Assembly: GCF_010015445.1 (NCBI RefSeq)
Contig: NC_053118.1
Location: 9,970,907 to 10,034,906, forward strand
DNA length: 64,000 nt
Direction: 5' to 3'
From: Perca fluviatilis
Taxonomy: Eukaryota; Chordata; Actinopteri; Perciformes; Percidae
Shown here: positions 33,163 through 44,862 of the stretch, one piece after another
Layout: every line of letters begins with the position of its first letter
Position numbering within the stretch: the stretch's first letter is position 1
Notes under the pieces: generated by a model
What the model was told of the DNA's origin: nothing
Seen by the model: only the letters and a program-made list of their open reading frames with translations
The model's database searches: none
Translations under genes and position numbers: made by a program

Positions 33163-33332
33163 CCCTAACCATAACCATTGCCTAATCCTAGTTCCTTCCA
33201 CGCAGCATTGCCTGGAAGGCACTAGGATTAGGGAATAGTTATGGTTAGGGTTAAGGTTAGGATTAGGTGCCTTGAAGTCAACGGTCGCAGCGCTGCCTTG
33301 AAGTCGATTAGGCAATGGTTATGGTTAGGGTT
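33161..33332. repeat. Telomere-like TTAGGG-variant inverted repeat
   Basis: 33161-33187 and 33306-33332 are perfect 27-bp inverted copies made of AACCCTAACCATAACC and its complement. More GGTTAGGGTTA variants lie at 33240-33270. The order suggests a repeat family rather than a true telomeric array. Confidence 0.85.
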
Positions 33333-34138
33333 ATGGTTAGGCTTAAAACACTGATAAGCGCATTGCGCACGGCTCCACCAGTGGCACATACGTTACATTA
33401 CGTTACGTGTCCTCTTTTCCTACTTGAAAAAAAATCAGCGGTTCACATTTTATTCCTGAAATGCATTATGAATCAAATGCTGCTGTCACATTTTAACCCT
33501 CCGAGGACAAAAGACGCACTGGCGCGTCCAAACGATATTTGACAAAACTCCTACTCAAAAAGCCATATCACAAAATTTCATTTCAGACATTTATTTACTA
33601 TTTGAAACATATATAACCTAAGACTTCGGTAAACTCATTTCAAGCACCGTAACAATTCGTACAACACATCAGAAATTAAGATTTGCTTTCAAAAGAGATT
33701 TGAGGAATTTCAAAAAGCCAACATCAACGTTTCAGCCTTAGTGCCAAATTATCTCGTTACACATTGCTCTGAGACAGATTTGGGTCACACTAGATGGAAA
33801 GCTGAGTTTGTTCTGAACATTTTGATATGACACACATGGGGATCAGTTATATGCAAATACCTTAAAAGGTTAAATTCAAGATGATATGTGAAGTGCCCTT
33901 AGACCTCAGAGGGTTTTAAGATATGATGTGATCATTTACAACGTGACATACGGTAGAATTATAACTGAAATAGTGTTGGATTGATGCATTCGTATAAACA
34001 GCCCCACCAAACCAGTGTGTTGCCCGTTCACAAACTTGTCCTTTTTCATGAATATTTACCACCACCATCAATTGCAAGTATTCCTTTTGGCTTGAAATTT
34101 TACGTTTGCATTCGCATGAACTCAGGTAGACCTTCTCT
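33333..34138. other. Intergenic DNA, no feature recognised
   Basis: No supportable gene or repeat. Confidence 0.4.
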
Positions 34139-34164
34139 TAATAATAATAATAATAATAATAATA
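34139..34164. repeat. AAT trinucleotide microsatellite
   Basis: About eight AAT units. Confidence 0.95.
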
Positions 34165-34185
34165 AATCCATGAGGTAGACCCATA

Positions 34186-34710
34186 GACAGTATATAATGG
34201 ACCAATAGACCCCGTGTCTCTGGACGGAGACCAGTGAAGGATATTAGAAGCACTTTTCCGGTGATGGCCAGCTTTACTGCGCAGCCTCCAACTGAGAGAG
34301 ACAGCGTAAATGTGACGTGAGCAACGTGTCTGAAAGTTGGAAGTCTTCTGGTAGCTGTGCCAAGAGAAATCTCAATCATTCCCAATCTTACAGAGAAGGA
34401 GAGCGTAGGTATATGTAAGGAGAAAACATGGGCACAGGCTAATTATTGCCATACAAGGTAATGGAGCCTTTTATACATTGTCGTGTTTCTTTAGAACTAA
34501 ACAATGGACAAATAGAGTCTTTAAACGCTTCAGATGTAAAGTTATTCGCTGTCAAGTGGCGCCAAAATGAATGCTAGTCAGTGGAATGCTAGCGGGAGGT
34601 GATGGCCAGGTAGCAACAACATGGCGCCATAGGAGGTTCGAGTTCTGAGGTTCGAGCTTACCCCCTTGGGGTAGACGCTCCATATTCATGCGCCATCTTG
34701 AAATACGTTA
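34186..34710 (+). repeat. Interspersed repeat, non-coding
   Basis: Begins ACAGTATATAATGGACCAAT and has the mixed CpG content and small-element look of teleost MITEs. The start resembles TAGACTGTATGGATGG at 42652. Boundaries and superfamily are uncertain. Confidence 0.35.
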
Positions 34711-34719
34711 GCCGCTAAG

Positions 34720-35066
34720 GGACATACAGGACATACTGCTCCGCCTTTCGCATTTTCGCTGTCACATGATAAACTCACAGGTGCTGCTAACGCTGCTAAT
34801 GGGTATCGTAGCTTCCCGGCCCCGGCAAGTTTGAAGAAGGAAACATGGAGGACCACACGTATTCAAAATCCAAATTTCAGGAACAGGAGTCTTCTTCTTC
34901 GCCCAGAAAAAGAAAAAGGATATTGAAAAGAGCAAGAGACCGGCTTTTTGAAGCGTGAAGGCTACCGTAGCTGTAGTACGTACTTTGAACTGCGTGGTTG
35001 CTTGCGTGGTAGAGTTGATTGCGATATATGATCTCAACGCTAGAAGGGAGAAATTCTTACACATTG
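34720..35066. repeat. TTAAAGG-type interspersed repeat
   Basis: Right end TTGGACCT-TTAA at 35057-35066 matches the TTAAAGGTCC signature. The left end, near GGGACATACAGGACATA, is less clear. Confidence 0.4.
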
Positions 35067-36009
35067 GACCTTTAAATTATTGGTAATGCTTTAGGCTACA
35101 TTCACACCATCTCATGGGTTGTGGCGAAAAAGCCAGTCTGAAGCCATTTATCTGAATGTGGGTAAAACATTTAGGCTGAAACACACACTTTATGGCAATC
35201 AATTCACTGGATTTTAATATTTCAAGTGAAAAGCTTGGCCAGACAGTAAAGATGTATAACGCTGTGGATATTCATTGTCCTCTTTAATAAAAATGTGCCC
35301 ATTTTTTTCTAAGATACCCTGTCATGGATTACAATGTCGGTGAGGGGGAAATTCTAAATGGTTGGTTTCATTACGGAAAGGTCAGAGGCTCCAAAATCAT
35401 CATGAATACCCACAGAAAAATTCACGCAAATCTGGCCAGCACTTGTTGAAAATACTTCGGTCATATGGATATGCTGAGATAATGTAACGTTGCATCCATG
35501 TTTGTCTTGAATGTTACCGTGTACCATATCCATATGTTGTCAGTTTTACAGAGCAGGGTTGAGCCGCTATAGTGGAGATCATTTTGCATGTGATTATCAG
35601 CATCAGTTTGAATGTGAGACGGATACATCCTCTATCTCCAGACACTACCACCATGATGATGATCATAAAACGTAGCAGGCTGATGGTTTAATCTAGGTTT
35701 TATCTATGTGCAGGTTTGCACTTGTGTTTAATTCTGATGTTTGGTGTAGATGCAGCGATTTCCCTATCTCCAAGACAATGATGTCCAATAGGATACATTA
35801 AAGTAATCTTAACTTTAGAAAAAAAAAAAAAGATTTATGTTTGTCTTTTTCTGTTTCAGGTATTAATTTGTTCTGTTCCAAAATATTTATTTGTGGCCTA
35901 CATTTGCCACATTAGTCTTGATGGCTTTCTTTTTGCTATGCATGCAGTTAAAGTAATGTCCCAGAAGAGGATGACCAGTTTCGTTTTCTAGTAAACTCAT
36001 AGTTTTTGT
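35067..36009. other. Intergenic DNA, no feature recognised
   Basis: AT-rich unique sequence with a polyA run at 35819-35831. Confidence 0.4.
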
Positions 36010-37000
36010 GGTAGCGCTTGTTATAGTTACCGGGGAGCTCGCACTGTGTGGAGATAAGCATTGTAAGGATAAGGCAAAAAGACCCTGGGGAATCAGAAAA
36101 CTCCACAACACTAACAGACTTTGACGCACGACACGGTTTTGGTGGCACCCGTGATCAATTTCAAATAGCAGCGGCGTACCCCGTTGTAATTCGAGTACCG
36201 ACTCCGCTTATATGTGTTTCGGTGTACGCCGGTTTGAATTTAAAACAAACCTTGTGTGATGTGGCACTCCTGTGTATAAGTGGTCAATGTAGTCATTTTA
36301 GGCCTAGCCTCTACGCTTAGCCTATAGCAAGTACTTGTCATACAAACTACAATACCCATAGTTCATAGCTTACACGCGACTTCTGTTGACATCTGCCGGT
36401 AGGCCAGTCAGTTGACACGCGTCTCACAGTTCATTCTACAAGGCACTTCGGAAGGTAGTTTGCTATTGAAATATTATGTTTTACATTGCCACACAGACTG
36501 CTAAGTTTTCGCATTTTGTTTGATAAGTGACAGTTCTAAAGTGCTAAAGCTAATGGTACAGCAATACGACTGTGGAAGTGGCAGCCAGGCTGCCAGGCAA
36601 GCTAACATTAGCTAGCAGCACAGACTCTACTAGCTACGTTAGTGAGCATTTTTAATTTAGTTATGTTTAAAGTTAGTAAAAGTGGCGTAAGAAAACGTAT
36701 CGTTTATTACGTTACAATAATACAAACAAGACAGCACTTTGGCTCGGGCGTGTGCCCTACAATGGTGCCCTACAATGGTGCCCTACAATGGTGCCCTAAC
36801 GTTAACGTCAATCTTGAACTGCGCGGAGAGATGACAGGTGTCTTGATCAACTAATTCATGATTTCGGATCTTGGACGAATCGACAGTGTCGAGTCTTCAA
36901 TTCGGCGTACACCCTATCTACCAATACGTCGTTGTTTCGCTATTCATTTGACGTGTGTTAACGTTACAGGTTAGCTAAGTTACTTAACGTTTCAGATATT
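36010..37000 (+). promoter_or_regulatory. ascc3: Likely ascc3 promoter / first-exon region
   Basis: CpG dinucleotides are clearly more frequent here than in the DNA on either side, and no repeat family is present apart from a small tandem repeat at 36753-36798. It lies 0.5-1.5 kb upstream of the coding exon, whose acceptor at 37521-37522 shows that a non-coding first exon must exist upstream. A possible leader exon ends at CTTCGGAAG|GTAGTT (donor at 36455), where CGGAAG resembles an ETS-type promoter motif. The exact start site cannot be fixed. Confidence 0.4.
36753..36798. repeat. 13-bp tandem repeat, 3.5 copies
   Basis: TGCCCTACAATGG repeated in the likely ascc3 promoter region. Confidence 0.95.
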
Positions 37001-37164
37001 ACAGTCAAATATTTAACTGCTGTTCGGTGTTTGTGGGGTTTCATTGTATGCCGAATACACCAGAAGACCCCAACGATGTGTGACATCTGGTAATAATGTC
37101 CTACCTTGTGTGTGTGACTCTGGTTTAGAAATGCAACTTTAAACTGACAGCTTTTCTGTATGGA

Positions 37165-37490
37165 GTTCAACTGTATTAGAATAGAATAAATCTTTATTGT
37201 CCACCGGGGTGAAAATTTTCCTTTGGCTCACCAGACATACAAGAAATAAACATACAGACAACATATCAGACATAATAAGTTGAATATAAAAAAATAAATA
37301 AAAATCAAGATAAAAACAAAATAAATATGCTTAAATTCATTAAGATAACAGCTCATATTGATATTGTCAATTGGTTTGGTTAAGGATACTGATGGCATTT
37401 GGAATAAAGGATTTTTTAAAAACACTTTTTGCCAGAGGCACTCTGATGACAAGGCTATATCATGTAGAAACCATACTGCCACGAAAGTTC
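37165..37490 (-). repeat. Interspersed repeat fragment
   Basis: AATCTTTATTGTCCACCGGG with AATAGAATA before it looks like the 3' tail of a multicopy retroelement. The sequence ends just before the acceptor of the first coding exon. The class is uncertain. Confidence 0.35.
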
Positions 37491-37522
37491 ACTATTTGTA
37501 ACTGTCATTCTGTCTGTCCTAG

Positions 37523-37567
37523 AATTAAGCCGGAGAACCAGTGTATGGATTAAAGCATCAGAGAAAG
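37523..37567 (+). other. ascc3: ascc3 5' UTR segment
   Basis: Forty-five bases between the acceptor at 37521-37522 and the start codon. They show that at least one non-coding exon lies upstream. Confidence 0.7.
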
Positions 37568-37657
37568 ATGTCTCCTCCACGGCTCACAGGTGCACTGCGC
37601 TCCTTCTCCAATGTCAGCAAGAAGGAGGACTTTACTGATCACCTCCATGATCTGAAG
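37568..37657 (+). CDS. ascc3: ascc3 coding exon 1 (residues 1-30)
   Basis: ATG at 37568 opens MSPPRLTGALRSFSNVSKKE. RLTGALRSFSNV matches the very N-terminus of vertebrate ASCC3, which fixes the start codon. The ATG has A at -3, a good initiation context. The exon begins after the acceptor TGTCTGTCCTAG at 37522, so 37523-37567 is 45 bases of 5' UTR. The donor is CTGAAG|GTGAGG, GT at 37658, phase 0. In human ASCC3 the N-terminal part of the protein binds ASCC2, so this exon contributes to complex assembly rather than to helicase activity. A Tc1-like foldback element starts only about 80 bp after the donor. Confidence 0.94.
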
Positions 37658-37736
37658 GTGAGGCCAGCTCATGGATAATTGGAAATCAGTATTGTCACAA
37701 TAGAACGTTGACTAATGGTGCTTTCACAAAATATTT

Positions 37737-38357
37737 ACACTACCGGTCAAAGGTTTGGGGTCACATATACATTTCCATTCCAGAAAGAATACCAGCTGAG
37801 ATCAGTTGCATTGTTTTTTTTAACCAGGGCAGCAGTTTTCAGATTACATTATGTGCTTACATAATTGCAAAAGGGTTCTCGACTGTTGTAGACAGAAGTG
37901 GCTGAAGAAACGCTTGAATCCCATGCTTTTTGGTCTAAACGTCATACCCAAATTAAAAGTGGTACAGCTCCCATATACTTCGACACTCTGGGGTGCGCCT
38001 GACATCATTGGAAAGGTGATTGATGTGGGCGTGTTTGTGTATTTGAGAAGTGTTGTATTTTGTAGTTTTTTGGCTTTTTTCTTTGCACTTTTCAAATGGA
38101 AATAAAAAAAACGCAGTATATGGGAGCTGTGCAACTTTCAATTTGGGTATGACGTTTAGACCAAAAAGCTTGGGATTCAAGCGTTTCTTCAGCCACTTCT
38201 TTCTACAACAGTCGAGAACCCTTTTTCAATCATGTAAGCACATAATGTAATCTGAAAACTGCTGCCCTGATTAAAAAAAACAATGCAACTGATCTCAGCT
38301 GGCATGCTGTCTGTAATGGAGTGGAATGGAAATGTATAAATGACCCCAAACTTTTGA
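37737..38357. mobile_element. Tc1-like foldback element in ascc3 intron
   Basis: The left end CACTACCGGTCAAAGGTTTG is a typical Tc1-family inverted-repeat start. About 230 bp (37740-37970) recur inverted at 38125-38357, with landmarks GATCAGTTGCATTG, GGGTTCTCGACTGTTGTAG and TGGTCTAAACGTCATACCCA. The right end is cut short after CCCCAAACTTTTGA. The centre is non-coding. Confidence 0.8.
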
Positions 38358-38594
38358 AAATAAATAAAATCAATATAGTATTGCTAAATAAAATATCGCT
38401 ATACTCTAGTGTATACATTTTTTCTTACACCCCTACTTTTTTCAATACCAATTTTATAAAACAAAAAGAAATTACAACACTACACATTAAGGTACAAATC
38501 TTTGTATTTATTTTTCAGCTCCTACTACGTGAGCACCGTCTCTGTGCGTAATGTAGAGTATTTCCTGCCTGCCTCTTGACGAGTATCGTTAGGG

Positions 38595-38690
38595 GGGGCG
38601 GTGTGGCCTTGACCAACTGCCACTTTTCTCGTTTGAAAGCCATGATGTCTCTCTCTCATTTGTGGGCCAAATTCTCTAAATTCTCTCTCT
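38595..38690 (-). mobile_element. Family A fragment, inverted
   Basis: The reverse complement matches 22432-22510 of the complete family A element: GAGAATTTGGCCC, then GAGAGAGACATCATGGCTT and GGCAGTTGGTCAA. Confidence 0.7.
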
Positions 38691-39022
38691 AAATTCTCTC
38701 GAATTTTGGATAAATTTATTGAAAATGCTTGAAATTGTAACTATTTAGTTCACAACAAATACCTAACTTACTGAATAGTTTGTTTATTAAATGGAGAAAT
38801 AAAATGTTGGAGGAAATTAAACCTGCTCGCTTGTGCATGTGTGACTGCGGTCTGCTGCCACGCCAAGACCCGCCCTAGGAAGCAGCTCAATTGGTTGGGG
38901 TAAATATGGCATTTCACCTCGAGTGGTTAAGGTTAGGATAGCCGATTGGTCACGGTTACGCTACCTTGCGTAAGCATCATGGACACCTGGCCAATAAATG
39001 GTATTGAAGGGCGGGTCTTGGC

Positions 39023-39210
39023 GTGGCCATAGTGGGATTCGTAATATCGCTGCCGGCAGGTTGTTGTTTCAGTGAACGTTGGCTGGAAGATGAAAAATAC
39101 AAATCATGGATTAAACGGGGACAAACCCTACGAGTTGACTCTTGTAAAGTCTGCAAAAAAGACGTGCAGCTTTTCACAATGGGCGAGTCTGCGCTCTCGA
39201 GTCACATGAA
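39023..39210 (+). pseudogene. Transposon-derived zinc-finger exon
   Basis: A + strand reading from ATG 39023 has FSERWLEDEKYKSWIKRG and then CKVC-x(15-20)-HMK (residues SCKVCKKDVQL and SALSSHMK). This is the N-terminal single zinc finger (C-x2-C...H) that teleost hAT-type and related elements carry, following a W-L-x-x-x-x-Y-x-x-W segment. It ends exactly at a strong donor, ATGAA|GTAAGT at 39211, so it looks like an intact first exon of an element whose remaining exons are not seen. It lies inside the first ascc3 intron in the same orientation as the gene. Confidence 0.5.
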
Positions 39211-40452
39211 GTAAGTTTCAAGTAAGCCAACTGAAATAGTACACGTTAGCGCCAGTTAGCGCCTATTTGTTTACGCTAGTAACTTCTAGCTAGGAATTCG
39301 CAGGCTAAGTGACTGAGAGTACTTGGTGTGATAATGTAACTTTAGTATTGCATGTCCGTTATGGCACGTTCATTTGTGGAATATGCAGGGAACATAGCCA
39401 AAGTTACATCAGTAACTGTAACGTTAACTACTCGCAAATTAAAACCTGCAAACGTTAGCCCGGTGCATAACAACAATCGTTGGTTGCTCAACGGAAATCA
39501 TGTCATACAAGTAGTCTACTGTAAGGTTGAGGATGGCCTTATGCAATATTTACACTGCTCTATTCCAGTAGATAAATGTATATGTCTTGGCAATGAAGTA
39601 CTTTTTTTTTTTTTTCCCAATTAATATAGGCTATTTATCAGGCAGGTGCCTGTGCACTGTCAGTCTTCTGGGTTAAAATGGAATTACAGGATGTTGTTGC
39701 ACTGTCTCAGATTTTGTTCAAACCTTGTCTATATCAATGTTTCCCAAAACCGAGGCCTGTAAAATATTTCTGTTCAAATCCTATGTCTTCATATTTTTAG
39801 CCCTTGAAATTACTTCAGTTTTACAGCCTGAAAATCAGTATTTGGACATTAATTCATAGGCAGCACAAACTTTGTAGGTTGGAAGACAAACATGTCAATA
39901 TGACTGAACCATTACAAGTTTGTACGGCATGCCCTAGATTTGGAAAAAAGTGTGAAAGGACATTAAGGGTAGCATAACCTTTGAGCAAAATCTAAGAGGG
40001 TGCACAAACTGGTTTCCTGGATATTGACACACAATGACCCAACTGTATGTCATTTGGCTCAGACCCCCCCACTCAGTGCTCCTCTCCATAGCTGTCTTAC
40101 TGTATGTTATGTTATGGACCATGAAGAGAAAGTGATAATTCAGGGTTAGTGAAGTAATGAATTTTCATTAAATCAGGCAGGTTAGATAGCACAGTCTACT
40201 TAGACAGTGATACATTTTTGAAAAATAAAACTTTTTTTTGCTTAAATATCTGATCCTTCTGCTATTACGAAACACAATTTTGGCTGTTTATAGTATTATG
40301 TCTTTTAATGTGACAAAAACAATAATAATTTTGACTATGTATTGGTATATATTTTACGGTGGTGTAAGGTGCTGGAAAAAGCTTTAAAATGGACATTGAA
40401 AGTGCTTGAAAAGCGCTTGAATTTGACCTTGGAAAAGGTGTACGAACCCTGC
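39211..40452. other. Intron DNA, no feature recognised
   Basis: AT-rich intron sequence. The T run at 39600-39616 and the GGTATATATTTTACGG segment are not informative. Confidence 0.4.
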
Positions 40453-40555
40453 ACCTATCACCATTTCTAGCCACTGGGGGACCATAGGCAGGCTAGGGGA
40501 ATGCATATTAATGTTAAAAAACCTCATGAAGTGACATTTTCATGCCATGGGACCT
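40453..40555 (-). mobile_element. Family A left-end fragment, inverted
   Basis: The reverse complement reads AGGTCCCATGGCATGAAAAT and then CTAGCCTGCCTATGGTCCCC, the left end of family A. The flank is GCGT, not TTAA, so this copy has been rearranged. Confidence 0.75.
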
Positions 40556-40766
40556 GCGTGCGTAGGTACGTGGAGACACAGACCCTACGCCGTAACCTCC
40601 ACCTGTTAACCTCCATAAACAACATGAAATCAAGGAGAGGGTTCACTTTTCCTCCGTGATCAGAAAGAACAGGGGAGACACTTTGTTTCACCCACTATGA
40701 CTCTAGAGTTGCTACTCGCTCCGAAGATAATCACTGTAACTCTCTCACTCGCTCTACCACACACTC

Positions 40767-40804
40767 CCCACACACACACACACACACGCACACACACACA
40801 CACG
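40767..40804. repeat. CA microsatellite
   Basis: About 18 CA units with a CG interruption. Confidence 0.95.
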
Positions 40805-40977
40805 CCGGCCCTGCTATTCTCTCAAAGAGATCAACGCACACACCACAAGTGTAAACTTCAGGCCACTTAGATAGGCTACGGCGTAAGCTCTGCGGGGAGC
40901 CTCCGCCGACCATAGCTCACGCTTTAGGTATTGATATTGGTTGTTGAATGACGAGTTATTTTTGATACTCTATACTT

Positions 40978-41846
40978 TAGTCCAGGGATTTTCAATGTTT
41001 TTTAAGCCAAAACTTTAGTTTTTAACTGAAAGAGAGACAGAATAGGGATCCCCTACTACATATTTTGTATAAAATTAAGTTGCATGTTAAACTGCGCCTA
41101 CAATAAAGTGTAGGGCAGCCTAAAGCCTTTATAAATGCCTTTTTAGTGCAGAGAATACTAAGCTATTAAAATAATAATTTTTGGCATGGTTTAAAAAAAA
41201 AATCATGTCTTAATGTTACACATAGCTGTGGCACAGTGAATCCTTATAACTGTATCTGTTTATGGCTACCTTGGTGATTACCTCACCTATAGGCCAGTAA
41301 GCCTATCGTCAGTGTTTTTTTTTTTTTTTTTTTCACAAAAGATTTATATTTGCTAATAATTTGATGGTTTCATGTTAATTTGTTTTTTAAAATTTTAATT
41401 GTTTTTTGCTGTTTAATTAATTAAATTAACTATAATAGTAATGTTTGCGACCCACCCCCCCTCGACATCAAGAGAAAAAGAGCTGCAAACGGGTGTCTAC
41501 TCGCCTCCCCCCTGCAGATTTTGAGTGAGTTTTGTGAATGCTCGGATTATTACATGAAAACAAATCATGCTTTGCTTTACAGTTTAGTTTTAGCCCCTAG
41601 CATTGTCCAGTGTGCTCCAGGCTCTGTGGATGTTTGATGCATTTGTGACTTTTTCTCTCTCCCTGACCCACCTTCACACCCCATTCTGTGTTCATGAAAT
41701 GTACCAAACTCACACAGTAATGTAGAAACCATTCCCCAGTCTAGAATACGTCATTTAATTTTTTTTTCTCCCCCAACCGTCTGCCAACCCCCAGAAATGA
41801 TCTCGCGACCCCCTTGGGGGTCCCGACCCCCGGGTTGAGAACCACT
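40978..41846 (+). mobile_element. hAT-like element, family F, copy 2
   Basis: Begins AGTCCAGGGATTTTCAATG and ends CCCCCGGGTTGAGAACCACTG; the right end is the reverse complement of the common hAT start CAGTGGTTCTCAACC. Two halves may be separate hAT elements, since 41448-41846 (GACCCCCTTGGGGGTCCCG) differs from the first part, which matches 1474-1870. A T run lies at 41318-41332. No transposase is left. Confidence 0.55.
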
Positions 41847-43077
41847 GCTACAGAGGAGTACATGACGAATGTAATTCTTATGGCTAATGGCACCTAGTTA
41901 ACACTTAAATAAATATGTAAGTAAATAAAATGTCTGTTGTTGGCCTTGAAAATATATCAGACACTAGAAATATGCCAGCTGTCGAGTGCAAAAACTCCTA
42001 TTCTTAGATGCCTGCTGTGTATATAAAGCTCTTCTCATACTGTCAATACTGGATTCATTATCCGCTGCAGGGGATCATGAAAAGAGACTCTGCACACAGT
42101 TTTGTGAATTTATTTTCCTCTGAATCCTTATTGGCATAACAACGTGATGCATTTTCCATCCAAAGCCAACAGTCTGCCACCTCTGTCAGCTGTCGACAAG
42201 TCACACACTGAAACTGAACACATGTCCAGAAGTTATTATTAATATTATCTTTGAGCTCGATGAACATTTGCGCTCTTCATTAAACGGGTCATAAACATAC
42301 AGTTACACAGTCAGCAGTCCTACCTTTCCTTACCTTACCCTGCCCAGTGGTTAAAGGAAGTTTTCAGATCAGATCATTTTACTTAAAAGTACCAATCCCA
42401 ACAATATTAAACTTTTTTTTTTGTGCGATTAATTCGCAAGTCAATACGTTTTTTCAATCTGTTGTTTTTGTCATGAGTACTTTCACAAGAACGCAAATGT
42501 TGTACAGCGATAAAGCAATGTAATATTTTCCGAAACTAGGTTGATTTGTCTGAGCTTTTGCACCGCCAAGAAAGACATCAACCTATCACTTTGTGTTGTT
42601 TACTCATGGGGATCATAATACAGCAACGCGGAGGCTGCTGTCCGAACCATAGACTGTATGGATGGCAAACTTTATTACTCCTTTAAACCTTGACAAAGAC
42701 AGCATTTACCAGAGACAATATTTCCTTTCTTAAAAACCCTAGACAAATAACCTACACTGCATACTGTTTACCTGAGGGAATTAAATTGAAAGGGAACTCA
42801 ATAAATAGCTTAGAGTAGCTTTTCCTGCTTCGGCTTCCAGATCTTGGTTGGAAAGCACAGGGGGAGACGGGGCTGGAGCCTCCGGAGCTAATCCCCGTCA
42901 CTCCACTCAGCAGCCGGGGAAACAGGACAGGACAAATCCACCAGTCCGGAGGAGCTCAAACTGCAGACTCTAGCTACTGCACTTTCACTTGATTTCTTCA
43001 CCGCTAAATGTTAGCTCTCCTCTCCGCGCCACTAGAAAAATCTACTTAGGGTATTGAAGGTAAAAAGGTTTTACCGT
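41847..43077. other. Intron DNA, no feature recognised
   Basis: No exon or named repeat. 42835-43030 is moderately GC- and CpG-rich and may be repeat-derived. Confidence 0.4.
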
Positions 43078-43085
43078 CCAGTGGT

Positions 43086-43308
43086 TCCCAACCTAGGGGC
43101 CCAGCCAGGAAATATTTAAATATATAATTTTTTTTTTTTAACTTCAATCTTTTTTGTTGTAAATATTAGATAATATTAACAGTTATTGTGGAAATATGTC
43201 TTTGGTGGAACTGTTTACAACTCTGAGACACCGGAAACGTGCAAGGATCCCGAGCCAAACACTGTGTTTTGTACAAGTCACAAGACAAAAAGGTTGGAAA
43301 TCACTGGT
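43086..43308 (+). mobile_element. hAT-like MITE (CAGTGGTTCCCAACC ends)
   Basis: Left CAGTGGTTCCCAACCT, right AGGTTGGAAATCACTG, whose reverse complement is CAGTGATTTCCAACCT: a 16-bp imperfect terminal inverted repeat typical of hAT MITEs. No clear target duplication remains. Confidence 0.55.
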
Positions 43309-44743
43309 TTATCTTAATAATACGTTGTATTCTATATGCTTATCATGTCAGTTTTTTTTCGACCACTGACCTTACCTGCACAGTCGAAGCAAAACCATCA
43401 CAATGTATAATTAAACTAGATACAAGTTGTTATAAACTCTGCATTGGTAGGGATGTTTCCTTCTTGGGATATGGAACATTTCCACCCATCACTATTGTAA
43501 AATGGAGATTTGTTAAATCCGATTTTATTTTGGCCACTTGGTGCGTGCAACAAGCTGTAAACACAACAGTGAGTGACATATCACTTTTTAAGTTTATATG
43601 GCTAAAGTCGGGTATATACTGTATATACACATCGGGGAAGTTATGATGCACAAACCCATTAGGACGTAGCTACCCAAAATAAACTGTGTCAAAACGTCCT
43701 TTTTTGTCTTTTGCCATCAAACTATCCTTCTTTTTCCTTCTTATCCTTATCGTCTTTTCACTCCATGTCAGTGATTTGTTTGTTTAAAGCTTTATTCAGC
43801 CGTACACCTCTAGCTGGCTCACCTCCAGTTAAATGATCTCAGCAGAAAAAACTGCTTCTCTAGTGAAAAGATGGCTGAAGTCACTCTGAGATTATCTCTC
43901 AGCTTGTGTTAAAATGCTTAGTTTTAGAAGACATGGAGATGCAGATTATAATGGAGTCACTGTGTCAATCCTTCTCCTGACCTCAGAGCATGGACTCATT
44001 TAATACCTCACTGCTGTAATGATAGAAGTTAAAAAGAAAGAAAAAAGTATATCTCATTAACACACTTTTCTACAGAACTACTAAGGGAAACGTGTAACTA
44101 TAATGTGACAAGCACATTATCAAAAATAGCATCATTTTGGTATCAGTACCAAAAGTCAGATGTAAAGGCGCTTGTGTCAAAAACTTTCAAATGATACCTA
44201 GGCCTAGTTCTGATAGTGGGACTCCCCTCTGAGGTGAATCTGTAGACTTGCTCATTGTTGGGTGTTTGCTGAAAGTAAATAAATAACTAAGTTGTCTTTT
44301 TGGGAGGTCATTATTACTAGAAAATGCCCAAAATGATTAGCGATTGTGCAACATGACTCCATTTATCTATGAATGGATAATATAAGACTTGATAGAAAAT
44401 ATTCAGTGTCAAAGAAATTCAGTGGCTAATTTCTGGAGGACTTTGTGGTTTATTGTAATGTAAACAGGAACATACAGTAACTGCGATAATACTAACTAAA
44501 CATCTCTCCTTTGAAGTTGTTTTAATTAAATTCATACATAAACACACATGACATGAGACCCAGCTTCTATTCCTTGGAGCCCCTAATGATTCACACTCAT
44601 CAGGGTGTCTCTGGGTTTTGTTGTGATAAATCCTGCCCAAAATGACAGCTTGCAGTGTCTGTTCTGAGAGGAAAAATTCTCCAAATTCTATAGGATCCTT
44701 TAAGGACCACTCCACCAATTTTACGCATTAAGGTCAGTGTACT
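43309..44743. other. Intron DNA, no feature recognised
   Basis: An open frame of 135 codons at 43239-43646 has no domain similarity and low-complexity composition. Nothing else is supported. Confidence 0.4.
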
Positions 44744-44862
44744 GATCTCAGGTAGCCTGACAAGCCAGACCCACATCAAGATGTTGGGTCTGGGAACTCA
44801 CCATTGGCAGGGCTCAATCCGAGGGGCGGGATAAACGGTTGTCTTTCAAATTCCCTCTGCAC

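Noticed and set aside
33161..33332. Telomere or chromosome end
   Set aside because: Only a few TTAGGG variants in inverted order, with gene-bearing DNA on both sides.
43239..43646. 135-codon open frame in an ascc3 intron
   Set aside because: No domain similarity; starts inside a hAT MITE.
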